Source: Pseudomonadota bacterium (GTDB lineage Bacteria; Pseudomonadota; Gammaproteobacteria; Burkholderiales; Sulfuriferulaceae). Taken from it: DNA of 64,000 nt. How positions within the stretch are numbered: position 1 is the first letter of the stretch; the number at the start of each line of letters is the position of its first letter. Positions 1 through 10,299 of the stretch are shown piece after piece. The notes below the pieces were generated by a model, which saw nothing but the letters and a program-made list of their open reading frames with translations, was not told where the DNA came from and searched no databases. The DNA lies in the NCBI GenBank assembly GCA_021790515.1, contig JAJYHV010000049.1, positions 1 through 64,000 of the forward strand. The letters are read 5' to 3'. Position numbers and translations under genes: made by a program.

Positions 1-465
1 CCGCTCGGTTTGCACCGTGCTTATCTGGAACATCCGCTGGGTGCCTGGCTGTATCGTGCCGGTTTTGCATTGGCGCTGCTAGGTTATTTTGTATTGCACC
101 GCCGCTGTGTCGGCAGTGCCTTTATCATTCTGCTCACCGCTGCTGCCGTATACGACGTGCGCTGGATTGACGACCGTATCGCGGAGCTGAACAAGGCACT
201 GAAACTCGCGGCCTACCGTGCTCGTCCCAAAACGGCTCCTGCCGGTTTTCGTGGTCGTTATACTGACGACAACCTGTCGGAAAACACAGAAAACCCGCTG
301 GATGATTACCTCGAAGTCAAGGCAAAGGAGCGCGGTGGTCACGTTCGCCCAGGCGAAGACGTTGCCTATAACAGCAACAAACGTGCACCATCCATCGCGC
401 AACAGGAAGCACTGCTCAAAATGCTGGCGCAACAAAAATCCACAAAACCTGACAATCCACAATGA
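1..465 (+). CDS. TM2-domain-like small membrane protein (5' truncated by window edge)
   Basis: Open frame runs from the window start; GLHRAYLEHPLGAW resembles the GxHRFYLG motif of TM2 domains, followed by hydrophobic helices. Confidence 0.55.
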   Translation, partial: PLGLHRAYLEHPLGAWLYRAGFALALLGYFVLHRRCVGSAFIILLTAAAVYDVRWIDDRIAELNKALKLAAYRARPKTAPAGFRGRYTDDNLSENTENPLDDYLEVKAKERGGHVRPGEDVAYNSNKRAPSIAQQEALLKMLAQQKSTKPDNPQ

Positions 466-1688
466 ATCTTGGGTTTTACACCATACTGGTCGCGCAGTTT
501 TTATCCGCGCTGGCCGATAACAGCCTGCTATTTGCCGCAATTGCTCTTCTGAAAGAAGCACACGATCCCAATTGGTACACGCCGATATTGCAGGAATTCT
601 TTATCGTCTCTTATATTTTGCTGGCGCCCTTCGTCGGCGCATTTTCCGATGCGCTGTCCAAAGGCCGGGTCATGTTCCTGTGCAACAACATCAAGCTCGG
701 CGGCTGCATCGCCATGCTGACCGGTGTGCACCCCCTCATCTCGTATGCCATCGTCGGACTCGGTGCGGCGGGCTATTCACCCGCCAAATACGGCATCCTC
801 ACGGAATACCTGCCCGCAGAAAAACTGGTGGCTGCCAACGCATGGATGGAAGGCGCCACAGTCTTCGCCATCATTCTTGGCGCTCTCTTGGGTGGTGTCC
901 TGCTCAACCCGCATTTCAGCGCAACACTGATGGCTCATCTGGCCTGGCACGGTGACGCCGACATCGCAAAAATTGCCATTCTGTTCGTTGCCCTGCTATA
1001 TGTCGCAGCGGCAATATTCAATCTGTTCATTCCTGTCACGGCACCAGACCACACCACACCCAACCGCAACCCTGTCGCTCTGGTGCGTGATTTCTGGGCC
1101 AGTTTTGTCCAGCTATGGCGTGACCCATTGGGACAAGTATCCCTTGCTGTTACCACGCTGTTCTGGGGTGCTGGCGCCACATTACGGCTGGTCGTGCTGG
1201 CATGGGCGCTCATCACGCTGCATTTTTCCATGCAACAGGCTTCACAACTGACCGCACTGGTTGCGCTGGGTATTGCCGTTGGCGCGGTAATTGCCGGTGA
1301 ATTCGTTCGATTGCAAGACTCGGTGCGCGTCATTTCCACCGGCATCGTCATGGGCATCGTTGTCATGAGCATGGCTGCCGTACATACAGCAATTGGCGCT
1401 GGCATACTGCTCACCATCATCGGCATTCTGGGCGGATTTTTCGTCGTACCGATGAATGCGCTGCTACAACACCGCGGCCATTTACTCATGGGTGCCGGGC
1501 ACTCGATTGCGGTACAAAATTTCAACGAAAACCTGTCTATTCTTTTCATGCTGGGACTTTACGCCCTGCTCGATCACGCAGGACTGTCCGTCGATATCAT
1601 TACCGTCATTTTTGGCGCGTTCATCAGCCTTTCGATGCTAATCATCCGCATTCACTTTCGTCATATCGATCCAGAGCAGCACCAATGA
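462..1688 (+). CDS. lplT: Lysophospholipid transporter, MFS (LplT-like)
   Basis: 408 aa, multi-TM; LSALADNSLLFAAIALL and GYSPAKYGILTEYLP are typical of LplT. Confidence 0.85.
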   Translation: MNLGFYTILVAQFLSALADNSLLFAAIALLKEAHDPNWYTPILQEFFIVSYILLAPFVGAFSDALSKGRVMFLCNNIKLGGCIAMLTGVHPLISYAIVGLGAAGYSPAKYGILTEYLPAEKLVAANAWMEGATVFAIILGALLGGVLLNPHFSATLMAHLAWHGDADIAKIAILFVALLYVAAAIFNLFIPVTAPDHTTPNRNPVALVRDFWASFVQLWRDPLGQVSLAVTTLFWGAGATLRLVVLAWALITLHFSMQQASQLTALVALGIAVGAVIAGEFVRLQDSVRVISTGIVMGIVVMSMAAVHTAIGAGILLTIIGILGGFFVVPMNALLQHRGHLLMGAGHSIAVQNFNENLSILFMLGLYALLDHAGLSVDIITVIFGAFISLSMLIIRIHFRHIDPEQHQ

Positions 1689-3619
1689 GCAGCAAGGCCG
1701 CAGACGAACTGGAGCGCATTTTTTCTGCCGATGGCAAACTGGCCGCCATACTCCCCGATTTTCGCCCCCGGGAGGGGCAACTGCAGATGGCGCAAAGAAT
1801 CCGCAGCACGATTGCCAACAAGGCCGTCCTGATTGCCGAAGCGGGTACCGGCACCGGAAAAACGCTGGCTTACCTGATTCCAGCCCTGCTGGCCGCGCAC
1901 AAAGTCATCATTTCAACCGGCACCCGTCATCTGCAAGATCAATTATTCTACCGCGATCTGCCCCTGGCCAAAGCCGCCCTGAAATGCACCCTGAATTCCG
2001 CCCTGCTCAAAGGCCGTGCCAACTATATTTGTACCTGGCACCTGGAACGCAATTTACAGAACCAGCGCTTTGACCGTCCGGAAACCGGTGTCCAACTGGA
2101 ACGCATCCGGCAATTCTCCACCCAGACACAAGACGGCGACAAAGCCGGACTCACCGACATACCGGAAGACGCACCGGTCTGGCAATATGCCACATCGACC
2201 CGCGAAAACTGCCTGAACGCGGAATGTCCGCACGTTGGTGAATGTTTTTTATTCGCTGCCCGTAAACGTGCCATGGAAGCCGACATCGTGGTCGTCAATC
2301 ATCACCTGTTCTTTGCTGATGTCTGGCTACGCGACGAAGGAGTTGCCGAATTATTACCCGCTACACATACTGTCATTTTTGACGAAGCCCATCAGTTGCC
2401 GGAAACGGCCGGCCTTTTTTTTGGTGACAACCTGAGTACCGGCCAATTGCTGACCTTCGCCCGCGACACCCGCATCGAAGCCAACATCCATTGCAAGGAT
2501 TTTCCTGCGCTCAGCGATAGTTGCGATGTGCTGGAAAAAACCCTGCGCGACCTGCGTCTACCATTTGGCACCGACACTGGCCGCTGGTCAGCCGAACGTT
2601 TTTTACAAAAAGCCTCGACACAATTACAAATTTGCCTCGATGCGCTGAACACTGTCAACGCCTATCTGCAACAACAAGCCGCACGCAACCCCGCCATCGA
2701 TCTTGCCTGGCAAACAGGGGGGCGGTTTGCCGAGCAATGGACGCGCTGGCAACAACATCACGACGCCAATCTGGTACGCTGGCTGGAAATATTCAGCCAC
2801 AGCATCGCCTTCAATGCCACGCCTCTTTCCGTGGCGGACATTTTTTCCCGCCAGATGAATGAAGAACGCAGCTGGATTTTTACCTCGGCGACCCTCTCGG
2901 TCAAAGGCGATTTTTCTCATTACTGCCGACAAACCGGGTTGAATGAAACCGATTGCGCCAATTGGGACAGCCCATTTTGCTACGCCGAACAGGGCTTGCT
3001 GTTCGCGCCGCCCGACATGCCTGACCCCAACTCGCCAAGCTATACGACTGCCGTCGTACAAGCCGCTCTGCCGCTCATTCTCGCCAACAAAGGACGCGCA
3101 TTCCTGCTGTTCACCTCATTGCGCGCCATGCGTGAAGCACAAACACTGTTGCAGAAATCGCTCAAACAGAAAGAAATTACGATCCTGATGCAAGGAGAAC
3201 GTCCGCGTAGCGACCTCCTGCATCAGTTCCGCACCCATCCACATTGCATCCTGCTCGCCAGCCAAGGGTTCTGGGAAGGAGTTGATGTCAAAGGTGACAC
3301 TTTGAGTCTGGTAGTCATCGATCGCCTGCCCTTCTCCCCGCCCGATGACCCTGTGCTGTCAGCCCGCATCGAACACATCAAAAAAACTGGCGGCAATGCA
3401 TTCATGGATTATCAGCTACCCCATGCCGTCATCAGCCTCAAACAGGGCGCCGGCCGCCTGATTCGCGACGAACACGATTACGGTGTACTGATGATCTGCG
3501 ACCCCCGTCTGACTGACAAGCCTTACGGCCGCCGTATCTGGCAAAGCCTCCCACCCATGCAACGCACGCGCAAACCCGAAGAAGCCATTGCCTTCCTCAC
3601 CGCCCACCGTTCGGGCTAA
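1685..3619 (+). CDS. dinG: ATP-dependent DNA helicase, DinG/YoaA (XPD-like, Fe-S)
   Basis: Walker A AEAGTGTGKT, DEAH, Cys residues in the Fe-S region (YIC...NCLNAECPHVGEC), C-terminal QGAGRLIR. Confidence 0.88.
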   Translation: MSSKAADELERIFSADGKLAAILPDFRPREGQLQMAQRIRSTIANKAVLIAEAGTGTGKTLAYLIPALLAAHKVIISTGTRHLQDQLFYRDLPLAKAALKCTLNSALLKGRANYICTWHLERNLQNQRFDRPETGVQLERIRQFSTQTQDGDKAGLTDIPEDAPVWQYATSTRENCLNAECPHVGECFLFAARKRAMEADIVVVNHHLFFADVWLRDEGVAELLPATHTVIFDEAHQLPETAGLFFGDNLSTGQLLTFARDTRIEANIHCKDFPALSDSCDVLEKTLRDLRLPFGTDTGRWSAERFLQKASTQLQICLDALNTVNAYLQQQAARNPAIDLAWQTGGRFAEQWTRWQQHHDANLVRWLEIFSHSIAFNATPLSVADIFSRQMNEERSWIFTSATLSVKGDFSHYCRQTGLNETDCANWDSPFCYAEQGLLFAPPDMPDPNSPSYTTAVVQAALPLILANKGRAFLLFTSLRAMREAQTLLQKSLKQKEITILMQGERPRSDLLHQFRTHPHCILLASQGFWEGVDVKGDTLSLVVIDRLPFSPPDDPVLSARIEHIKKTGGNAFMDYQLPHAVISLKQGAGRLIRDEHDYGVLMICDPRLTDKPYGRRIWQSLPPMQRTRKPEEAIAFLTAHRSG

Positions 3620-3779
3620 GGAGCCACTGATTTATTCCCACATGGTCGCGACGGTGGTTTGGCGGGATGAAATGCAAGGCGCGACGCGCAGTCAAGGGTT
3701 ATTCCCTTGGGTCAGTACCCAAAAAACAAACCCGGCAAGCGGCGCAACGCGACTCATGGCGGAGTAAATCAGTGGTTCC
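3620..3779. repeat. MITE-like inverted-repeat element, long form (copy 1)
   Basis: Ends GGAGCCACTGATTTATTCC / GGAGTAAATCAGTGGTTCC; internal hairpin TTGGGTCAGTACCCAA (3707-3722); the core is repeated near 57 kb in the opposite orientation. Confidence 0.8.
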
Positions 3780-4830
3780 CTGGCATATCGCCACACTGCG
3801 CACGGTTCATCAATGCGTGATCCATCAACACGATCGCCAACATGGCTTCAGCAATCGGTGTCGCGCGAATACCCACACAAGGATCATGGCGACCATGCGT
3901 TTCGACCAGCACCGGTTCACCTTGCCGATTGATGGAACGACGCGGCAAACGGATACTGGCCGTTGGCTTGATGGCAATGTGCGCCACCACCTCCTGACCG
4001 CTGGAAATACCGCCCAGAATCCCGCCGGCATGGTTGGATAAAAAGCCCTGTGGGGTGATTTCATCACCATGCTCACTGCCGCGCTGGGTAATCGCAGCAA
4101 AACCGGCGCCAATCTCCACCCCTTTGACGGCATTGATGCTCATCAAGGCATGAGCAAGGTCAGCATCGAGGCGATCATATACCGGTTCGCCCCAACCTGC
4201 CGGCACGCCGGACGCCATGACGGTAACCTTGGCGCCAATCGAATCACCTGCGCGACGCAACTCGTCCATGAATTGCTCCAATGCCGGCACACTGGCCATA
4301 TCCGGCGCAAAAAACGGATTGTTATCAACGTCATCCCAATCAGTCAGCGGAATGACAACCGGCCCCAATTGCGCGAGATACCCACGAATCCTGACGCCAT
4401 AATGTTCATGCAGCCACTTGCGCGCCACCGCACCGGCTGCCACCCGCACCGCTGTTTCACGCGCTGACGAACGACCACCGCCACGATAATCGCGGATACC
4501 GTACTTGCGCCAATACGTATAATCCGCATGTCCAGGACGAAAAGTATCCGCCAGATTGCCATAATCCTTGCTGCGTTGATCTTCATTCTGAATCAGCAGC
4601 GCAATCGGCGTGCCCGTGGTTTTGCCTTCGAACACACCGGACAGAATCTGCACGGTATCCGACTCACGCCGCTGGGTCACGTGACGCGACGTACCGGGCT
4701 TGCGCCGATCCAGATCGTGCTGAATGTCCTGTTCACACAACGCCATCCCGGGTGGACAGCCATCCACCACGCAACCAATTGCCGGACCGTGCGACTCACC
4801 AAAAGACGTCACCCGGAACAGGGTTCCCAT
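3769..4830 (-). CDS. aroC: Chorismate synthase
   Basis: [58 protein letters not shown]. Confidence 0.93.
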   Translation of the reverse strand: MGTLFRVTSFGESHGPAIGCVVDGCPPGMALCEQDIQHDLDRRKPGTSRHVTQRRESDTVQILSGVFEGKTTGTPIALLIQNEDQRSKDYGNLADTFRPGHADYTYWRKYGIRDYRGGGRSSARETAVRVAAGAVARKWLHEHYGVRIRGYLAQLGPVVIPLTDWDDVDNNPFFAPDMASVPALEQFMDELRRAGDSIGAKVTVMASGVPAGWGEPVYDRLDADLAHALMSINAVKGVEIGAGFAAITQRGSEHGDEITPQGFLSNHAGGILGGISSGQEVVAHIAIKPTASIRLPRRSINRQGEPVLVETHGRHDPCVGIRATPIAEAMLAIVLMDHALMNRAQCGDMPGNH

Positions 4831-4946
4831 ACTGCTGCCTGCCATACCAACCGCCAATGTCAATGCCAAAAACCGTATTTTAACCCGATCTTTGCATACA
4901 TTCGCACGACAATCGTGCAGAATTTTGTTTTGTAGGGAATTTTCAT

Positions 4947-4965
4947 GGAACCACTGATTTATTCC
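4947..4965. repeat. Solo end of the MITE-like element (copy 2)
   Basis: GGAACCACTGATTTATTCC matches the terminal inverted repeat at 3761-3779 (reverse complement). Confidence 0.6.
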
Positions 4966-5054
4966 ATCACGAACCATCACCGCGACAGTATGGACAAAAT
5001 CAATGCTCCTCTGCTGCCATATCAATTCGCACGATAGCGATTGCAACATAGCGA

Positions 5055-6335
5055 TTGCAACCTCTTTCCGCTACACTGCACCCATATCAGACATATCTCT
5101 CGGGTAGATCATTGAACATATTACCGTCAAGCAGGTCCCTCTCAGACAAACTGCCGAAGCCATGGCTGCGCTTCTATCAGTTCTGCCTGCTGGTACTACG
5201 TCGCTTCATGCTCGACGGGGCGGGACAAACTGCTGCCAGTCTGACTTACACCTCGTTGCTGGCCATCGTTCCGCTGCTCGCGTTGGGGATTACCATTCTC
5301 ACGGCATTTCCGGCTTTCGCCAATGTTTCCATCAATCTGAAAAATTTTTTGCTGCAAAACATGATGCCGGAAACCGCCAGCAAGCTCATGCAAACCTACG
5401 TGCCGCAATTTTCACAAAATGCAGGAAAACTGACCGCCATCGGCACGTTGGCACTGGCAGTAACGTCGTTGATGCTCATGCAAACCATCGAACATGCTTT
5501 GAACAATATCTGGCATGTCCGGCACCAACGTGCGCTGGTACAACGTTTTCTGATTTATTGGATGTTGCTGACGCTGGGGCCATTGTTGATGGGAGCAAGC
5601 CTGTACCTGACGTCTTATCTTGCCCAATTCGCGCTCAACATCGATCAGGGCATGGGCGGTTTACATCTGCTGGGACTGAAACTGACCCCGATCCTGCTCA
5701 CGGTCACCGCACTTTCCCTGCTCTATTCCACGGTGCCAAACCGCTATGTGCCGGCCAGTCACGCCTGGCTGGGCGGGTTGATAGGCGGCTTATGCTTCGA
5801 GGGAATGAAAACGCTGTTCTCACATTACATCAGCCATTTTTCTACCTATACCGTCATTTATGGCCCTTTTGCAGCATTGCCACTGTTTCTGCTCTGGATT
5901 TATCTGTCCTGGATGACGGTACTGTTCGGCGCCACGCTGACTGCTACGCTGCCTTATTATCGACAACCGCATCTGGCGCATCAACACAACCCCGGCGAAC
6001 TGTTTTATGTGGCATTACAAATACTGCGCCAATTGGCAACGGCACAACAGCATGGCGAAATCGTCACCTTACGACAACTGGCCGAAAACACCCACATTCA
6101 GTGGGATATCATGGAAACCGTACTGCCACAACTCGCCGAACAGCACTGGCTGTTACGCAGCGGCAAGGGTTGGGCACTCGCGATGCCACCTGATCGCATC
6201 GTCCTGCGCACTATCTTCGAACATCTTGTTTTTCAACCTCATCCGGCCAGCCAGACACTGGAACAACTCGTTCAACAACCACAACACACACTGGCCGACT
6301 GGATACAGGCAAGTCACCCTCATTCACGACGATAA
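5055..6335 (+). CDS. YihY/virulence factor BrkB family membrane protein
   Basis: [25 protein letters not shown] typical of the YihY/BrkB family; start codon uncertain. Confidence 0.85.
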   Translation: MQPLSATLHPYQTYLSGRSLNILPSSRSLSDKLPKPWLRFYQFCLLVLRRFMLDGAGQTAASLTYTSLLAIVPLLALGITILTAFPAFANVSINLKNFLLQNMMPETASKLMQTYVPQFSQNAGKLTAIGTLALAVTSLMLMQTIEHALNNIWHVRHQRALVQRFLIYWMLLTLGPLLMGASLYLTSYLAQFALNIDQGMGGLHLLGLKLTPILLTVTALSLLYSTVPNRYVPASHAWLGGLIGGLCFEGMKTLFSHYISHFSTYTVIYGPFAALPLFLLWIYLSWMTVLFGATLTATLPYYRQPHLAHQHNPGELFYVALQILRQLATAQQHGEIVTLRQLAENTHIQWDIMETVLPQLAEQHWLLRSGKGWALAMPPDRIVLRTIFEHLVFQPHPASQTLEQLVQQPQHTLADWIQASHPHSRR

Positions 6336-6370
6336 ATCTGTCCGCCCCGCAATCAGCGCTTCCCTAATTG

Positions 6371-8179
6371 TCAGTGCAACGCCTGATAGATCGCTTGCGC
6401 CAATGGTTCGCTGATTCCTTCCACCCCGGCGATGTCTTCCAATGCCGCGTTGCGCAGCTCCCGCAAGCCACCAAATCGCGCCAACAATTTCTGCCGCCGT
6501 TTGGGTCCCACGCCGGGAATATCCTCCAACGCCGACACCTGACGCGTTTTGGCACGGCGCGCACGATGCCCGGTAATGGCAAACCGATGCGCTTCATCAC
6601 GAATTTCCTGTATCAGATGCAGCGCAGCGTCTTCTGGCGCCAGACGAAGCACGCTGCCATCGGGCGAAACCAGTTGTTCCAGTCCGGCCTTACGCGTCAC
6701 TCCTTTGGCAACGCCCACCACAGCCAGATCATGTATACCCAGCTCGGTCAGCACCGTCATGACAGCCCGTACTTGCCCCAACCCGCCATCGATGAGCAAC
6801 AAATCCGGCAACACGCCCTCACCTTCCCGTACCCGGACATAACGCCGCCGCAACGCTTCGCGCATGGCGCCATAGTCGTCACCAGCCGCTGTTTCACGCA
6901 GATTGTAACGCCGGTATTGTGCTGGTTGCATGGCTTCCTGTGCATACACCACGCAGGAAGCCACTGCGGCTTCCCCCATGGTATGACTGATATCAAAACA
7001 CTCGATGCGGTCCATTTCAGGCAACGCCAGACGTTCACGCAACAAGGTCATCCGCCGGTTTTGCAATGCCCCGGTTGACAAGCGACGCAACAAGGCAAGC
7101 CGTGCGTTATGCCGCGCCATATCCAGCCAGCGCCGTCGCTCGCCTTGCACCCGTGACAACACCTGCACCTCGTGTCCGGCACGCTCACTTAGCAAACCGG
7201 ATAAACTTTTCAAATCCACCTGTTCCGAGACAATAATCTGCGCTGGCGCCACAAATTGCAGATAATGCTGACTTAAAAAAGCCAGCAGGACTTCTTCTGC
7301 ATCAAATGGTTCGTCATCACGCGCTGCAATATTGCGCGGGAAAAAACCGCGATCACCTAAATGCTGTCCGCCGCGCACCATTGCTACATTCACACAAACC
7401 TGCCCTGCTTCACCAACCACAACAACCACATCGGCATTCAAATCTTCCTGTGTGTTCACAATCTGACGTTCGCGCACCGCTGCCAGACTACGCAACTGAT
7501 CTCGCCATCTGGCTGCCATTTCATACTGCTGCGCTTCGGATGCCACACGCATTTGCTCAGCGATGACCTGTGTCAGGCTATCGGCCTTGCCGGATAAAAA
7601 CTGGCGGGCATGCGCTACATCACGCGCATAATCCGTGGCCGAAACATGCTCCACACAAGGCGCGCTGCAACGGTTGATCTGAAACAACAGGCACGGACGC
7701 GAACGATGCGCCAGCACACTGTCTTCACAGGTGCGCAAACGAAACACTTTTTGCAGAATGTCGATGCTCTCGCGTACCGCCATGGCGTGCGGGAAAGGGC
7801 CAAAGCAATCATCTCCCGGCTTTGGCGTTCCACGAAAATACGCCAAACGAGGGTAGGCGTGACCGGTCAACAACAAATAAGGATAAGATTTGTCATCACG
7901 AAACAAAATGTTATAACGTGGCGACAGCGCTTTGATGAGATTGTTTTCCAGCAACAGTGCTTCTGCTTCCGAGCGGGTGACCGTGGTTTCGACGCCAGCG
8001 ATCTGATTCACCATCGAACGAATGCGCGGAGACAAATCATTTTTTTGAAAATACGAGCTCACCCGTTTTTTCAGGTCACCCGCCTTGCCAACGTACAACA
8101 CCTGCCCTGCCACATCGAGCATGCGATACACGCCTGGCAGTTTCGGCAAACTGGCCAGCAGGGCTGTACTGTCAAACAT
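6371..8179 (-). CDS. uvrC: Excinuclease ABC subunit C
   Basis: PGVYRMLDVAGQVLYVGKAGDLKKRVSSYF (GIY-YIG), UVR region, C-terminal HhH (LEDIPGVGPKRRQKLLARFGG). Confidence 0.95.
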   Translation of the reverse strand: MFDSTALLASLPKLPGVYRMLDVAGQVLYVGKAGDLKKRVSSYFQKNDLSPRIRSMVNQIAGVETTVTRSEAEALLLENNLIKALSPRYNILFRDDKSYPYLLLTGHAYPRLAYFRGTPKPGDDCFGPFPHAMAVRESIDILQKVFRLRTCEDSVLAHRSRPCLLFQINRCSAPCVEHVSATDYARDVAHARQFLSGKADSLTQVIAEQMRVASEAQQYEMAARWRDQLRSLAAVRERQIVNTQEDLNADVVVVVGEAGQVCVNVAMVRGGQHLGDRGFFPRNIAARDDEPFDAEEVLLAFLSQHYLQFVAPAQIIVSEQVDLKSLSGLLSERAGHEVQVLSRVQGERRRWLDMARHNARLALLRRLSTGALQNRRMTLLRERLALPEMDRIECFDISHTMGEAAVASCVVYAQEAMQPAQYRRYNLRETAAGDDYGAMREALRRRYVRVREGEGVLPDLLLIDGGLGQVRAVMTVLTELGIHDLAVVGVAKGVTRKAGLEQLVSPDGSVLRLAPEDAALHLIQEIRDEAHRFAITGHRARRAKTRQVSALEDIPGVGPKRRQKLLARFGGLRELRNAALEDIAGVEGISEPLAQAIYQALH

Positions 8180-8843
8180 GAATCGACCCGGTCTGAATAC
8201 TGGCTACCTGCGCTGCACGATCAGCGGTCAACCGTGCAAACACCGCAGCAAACATGGCCGGAGTCAACCGTCCCGTCTGGGTGTTATAACGACTGCAATG
8301 GTAACTGTCATATAAATACTGCCCACCCGGTAGCTCATGTCGCGCATCGTGCGCGAAGGGATACGCCGACAAAGGTAACTGCAACGCCATCAATACTGCA
8401 TCGTGTGCCACCCGACCCAGCGCCAGCAACGAAGCATGCTTTGCCAAAACGGCCAACTCCTGCGTCAAATAAGGATTGCAACGGCGAATCTCGGCGCGTT
8501 CCGGTTTGTTGGCAGGCGGCACACATTTCACCGCATTGGTGATGCGACAGCCACGCAATTGCAAACCATCTGCCGTATCCTGCGATACTGGCGCGCTGGC
8601 CAAACCAAAATCGTACAAAGTCTGATACAGCAGCACTCCCGCATAATCGCCGGTAAACGGACGTCCGGTACGGTTCGCGCCGTGCAGGCCAGGGGCCAAT
8701 CCAATCACCAGCAACCAAGGATTTTCATCGCCAAACGCCGCTACCGGCGCAGCATGATAATCCGGGTACTTTTCCCGAACCGTGGTCAGAAAATCCACCA
8801 GACGTGGGCAGGCACGACAATCCCGCCAATCGCTCGTCGTCAT
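8172..8843 (-). CDS. Uracil-DNA glycosylase family protein (family 4/5-like)
   Basis: CRACPRLVDFL N-terminal Cys; GLAPGLHGANRTGRPFTGDYAG motif. Confidence 0.85.
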   Translation of the reverse strand: MTTSDWRDCRACPRLVDFLTTVREKYPDYHAAPVAAFGDENPWLLVIGLAPGLHGANRTGRPFTGDYAGVLLYQTLYDFGLASAPVSQDTADGLQLRGCRITNAVKCVPPANKPERAEIRRCNPYLTQELAVLAKHASLLALGRVAHDAVLMALQLPLSAYPFAHDARHELPGGQYLYDSYHCSRYNTQTGRLTPAMFAAVFARLTADRAAQVASIQTGSIHV

Positions 8844-9922
8844 ATTTCACCGCTCAAGCCACAGCTATTGCTCGCATCCTGCGCCCACCAGTCAGCCGTG
8901 TCATGCCCCAGACCCGCAATGGCGTGCCGTGCCGACACATATTCTGCCTGCTCCAGTAATTGCGTGCGGTTTGCTGTCGGCAAACGTCCGTGCAGATGGG
9001 CCCGACGCGCGATGCCCAATGGGGTTTTTTGCCAGACAACACTGTTCAACACCCGGTCAGCCGCCGCGCCATCGTTACACACCAGAATCAAATCGCAACC
9101 AGCATCAAGCGCTGCCTGCGCCCGCGCAACCACATCGCCAGCAACGCCGGCACCTGCCATCGACAAGTCATCGCTAATAATAGCGCCGTCAAATCCCAGT
9201 TGTCCCCGCAACACCTGCTGTAACCAGAAAGACGAAAAACCAGCCGGCCGCTCATCAACTTTGGCATACCGTACATGCGCTGGCATCACGCCCGGCAAAC
9301 CATCGGCCATCAAACGCCGGTATGGCAACAGGTCTGCCGCCAATAAATCGTCCAGCGTGCGCGTATCAATCGGCAATTGCCGGTGTGAATCTGCCTCCAC
9401 GAAACCATGGCCAGGGAAATGCTTCGCCACCGCTGCCATACCCGCACCGCGCATCCCCATCATCAAAGCGTGCGCCAAATCTCCCACTACCCAAGGGTTC
9501 GCATGCAAGGCACGGCTGCCAATCACCGTAGACCGTCCATAATCCAGATCCAACACCGGTGCAAAACTGAAATCAATGCCATGAGCACGCAATTCTGCAG
9601 CCAGTACGTAACCACACGAGCGCGCCATTTGCAAGGCGCGCGCCGGATGCTGATCGTGCAACTGTCCCAACACCTGCATGGCTGGCAACAGGGTAAACCC
9701 GTCCCGAAAACGCTGCACCCGGCCGCCTTCATGATCCGTTGCAATCAAAATATGTGGCCGCACTTCACGAATCGCTGCTACCAATGCATCCAGTTGTGTT
9801 GGCGAGGCATAATTACGCGCAAACAGAATCACGCCACCAACCAATGGATGTTGCAGACGCACGACATCTTCGGCAACCAGTTCCAGGCCGATCACATCGA
9901 GCATCACCGGACCAAGACTCAT
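8840..9922 (-). CDS. nagZ: Beta-N-acetylhexosaminidase
   Basis: ATDHEGGRVQRFR, AVAKHFPGHG, IISDDLSMAG motifs of GH3 NagZ. Confidence 0.93.
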   Translation of the reverse strand: MSLGPVMLDVIGLELVAEDVVRLQHPLVGGVILFARNYASPTQLDALVAAIREVRPHILIATDHEGGRVQRFRDGFTLLPAMQVLGQLHDQHPARALQMARSCGYVLAAELRAHGIDFSFAPVLDLDYGRSTVIGSRALHANPWVVGDLAHALMMGMRGAGMAAVAKHFPGHGFVEADSHRQLPIDTRTLDDLLAADLLPYRRLMADGLPGVMPAHVRYAKVDERPAGFSSFWLQQVLRGQLGFDGAIISDDLSMAGAGVAGDVVARAQAALDAGCDLILVCNDGAAADRVLNSVVWQKTPLGIARRAHLHGRLPTANRTQLLEQAEYVSARHAIAGLGHDTADWWAQDASNSCGLSGEI

Positions 9923-10299
9923 ACACCCTCCAAAATGACTGTCGCCACCACCATCTCGCGCTCGTCGCTAATGGACACATGCCAACGCATCACACCACGA
10001 TGGGCAAGCCAATTCTGCAATGCCGGAGCAAACGCCAACGCCGGCTTGCCCAGCTCATCATGGGTCACCATGATGTCCGTCAACTGTACCGGCGGACGCA
10101 AACCTGTTCCCGCCGCCTTGGCAAACGCCTCTTTGGCTGCAAACCGCTTGGCCAGAAACCGCCCCACGTCACCTGTATATGGCACTTCTTTCTGCTCTTG
10201 TACCGCCAGCAAACGCTCCAACGCACGTACGCCATGACGCTGCCACATTCTATCCAGCCGCGCCACATTGACAATATCCGTACCCAATCCATAAATCAT
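9919..10299 (-). CDS. acpS: Holo-[acyl-carrier-protein] synthase
   Basis: MIYGLGTDIVNVARLDR; RFLAKRFAAKEAFAKAAGTG. Confidence 0.93.
   Translation of the reverse strand: MIYGLGTDIVNVARLDRMWQRHGVRALERLLAVQEQKEVPYTGDVGRFLAKRFAAKEAFAKAAGTGLRPPVQLTDIMVTHDELGKPALAFAPALQNWLAHRGVMRWHVSISDEREMVVATVILEGV

Noticed and set aside
5162-6193. 343-aa ORF overlapping the YihY gene in another frame
   Set aside because: The overlapping 426-aa frame has clear YihY/BrkB motifs and TM helices; this frame is composition noise.
6351-6363. AATCAGCGCTTCC-CTAA between the YihY gene and uvrC as a full MITE copy
   Set aside because: Only one end is present; no matching left end visible, so not listed as a full element.
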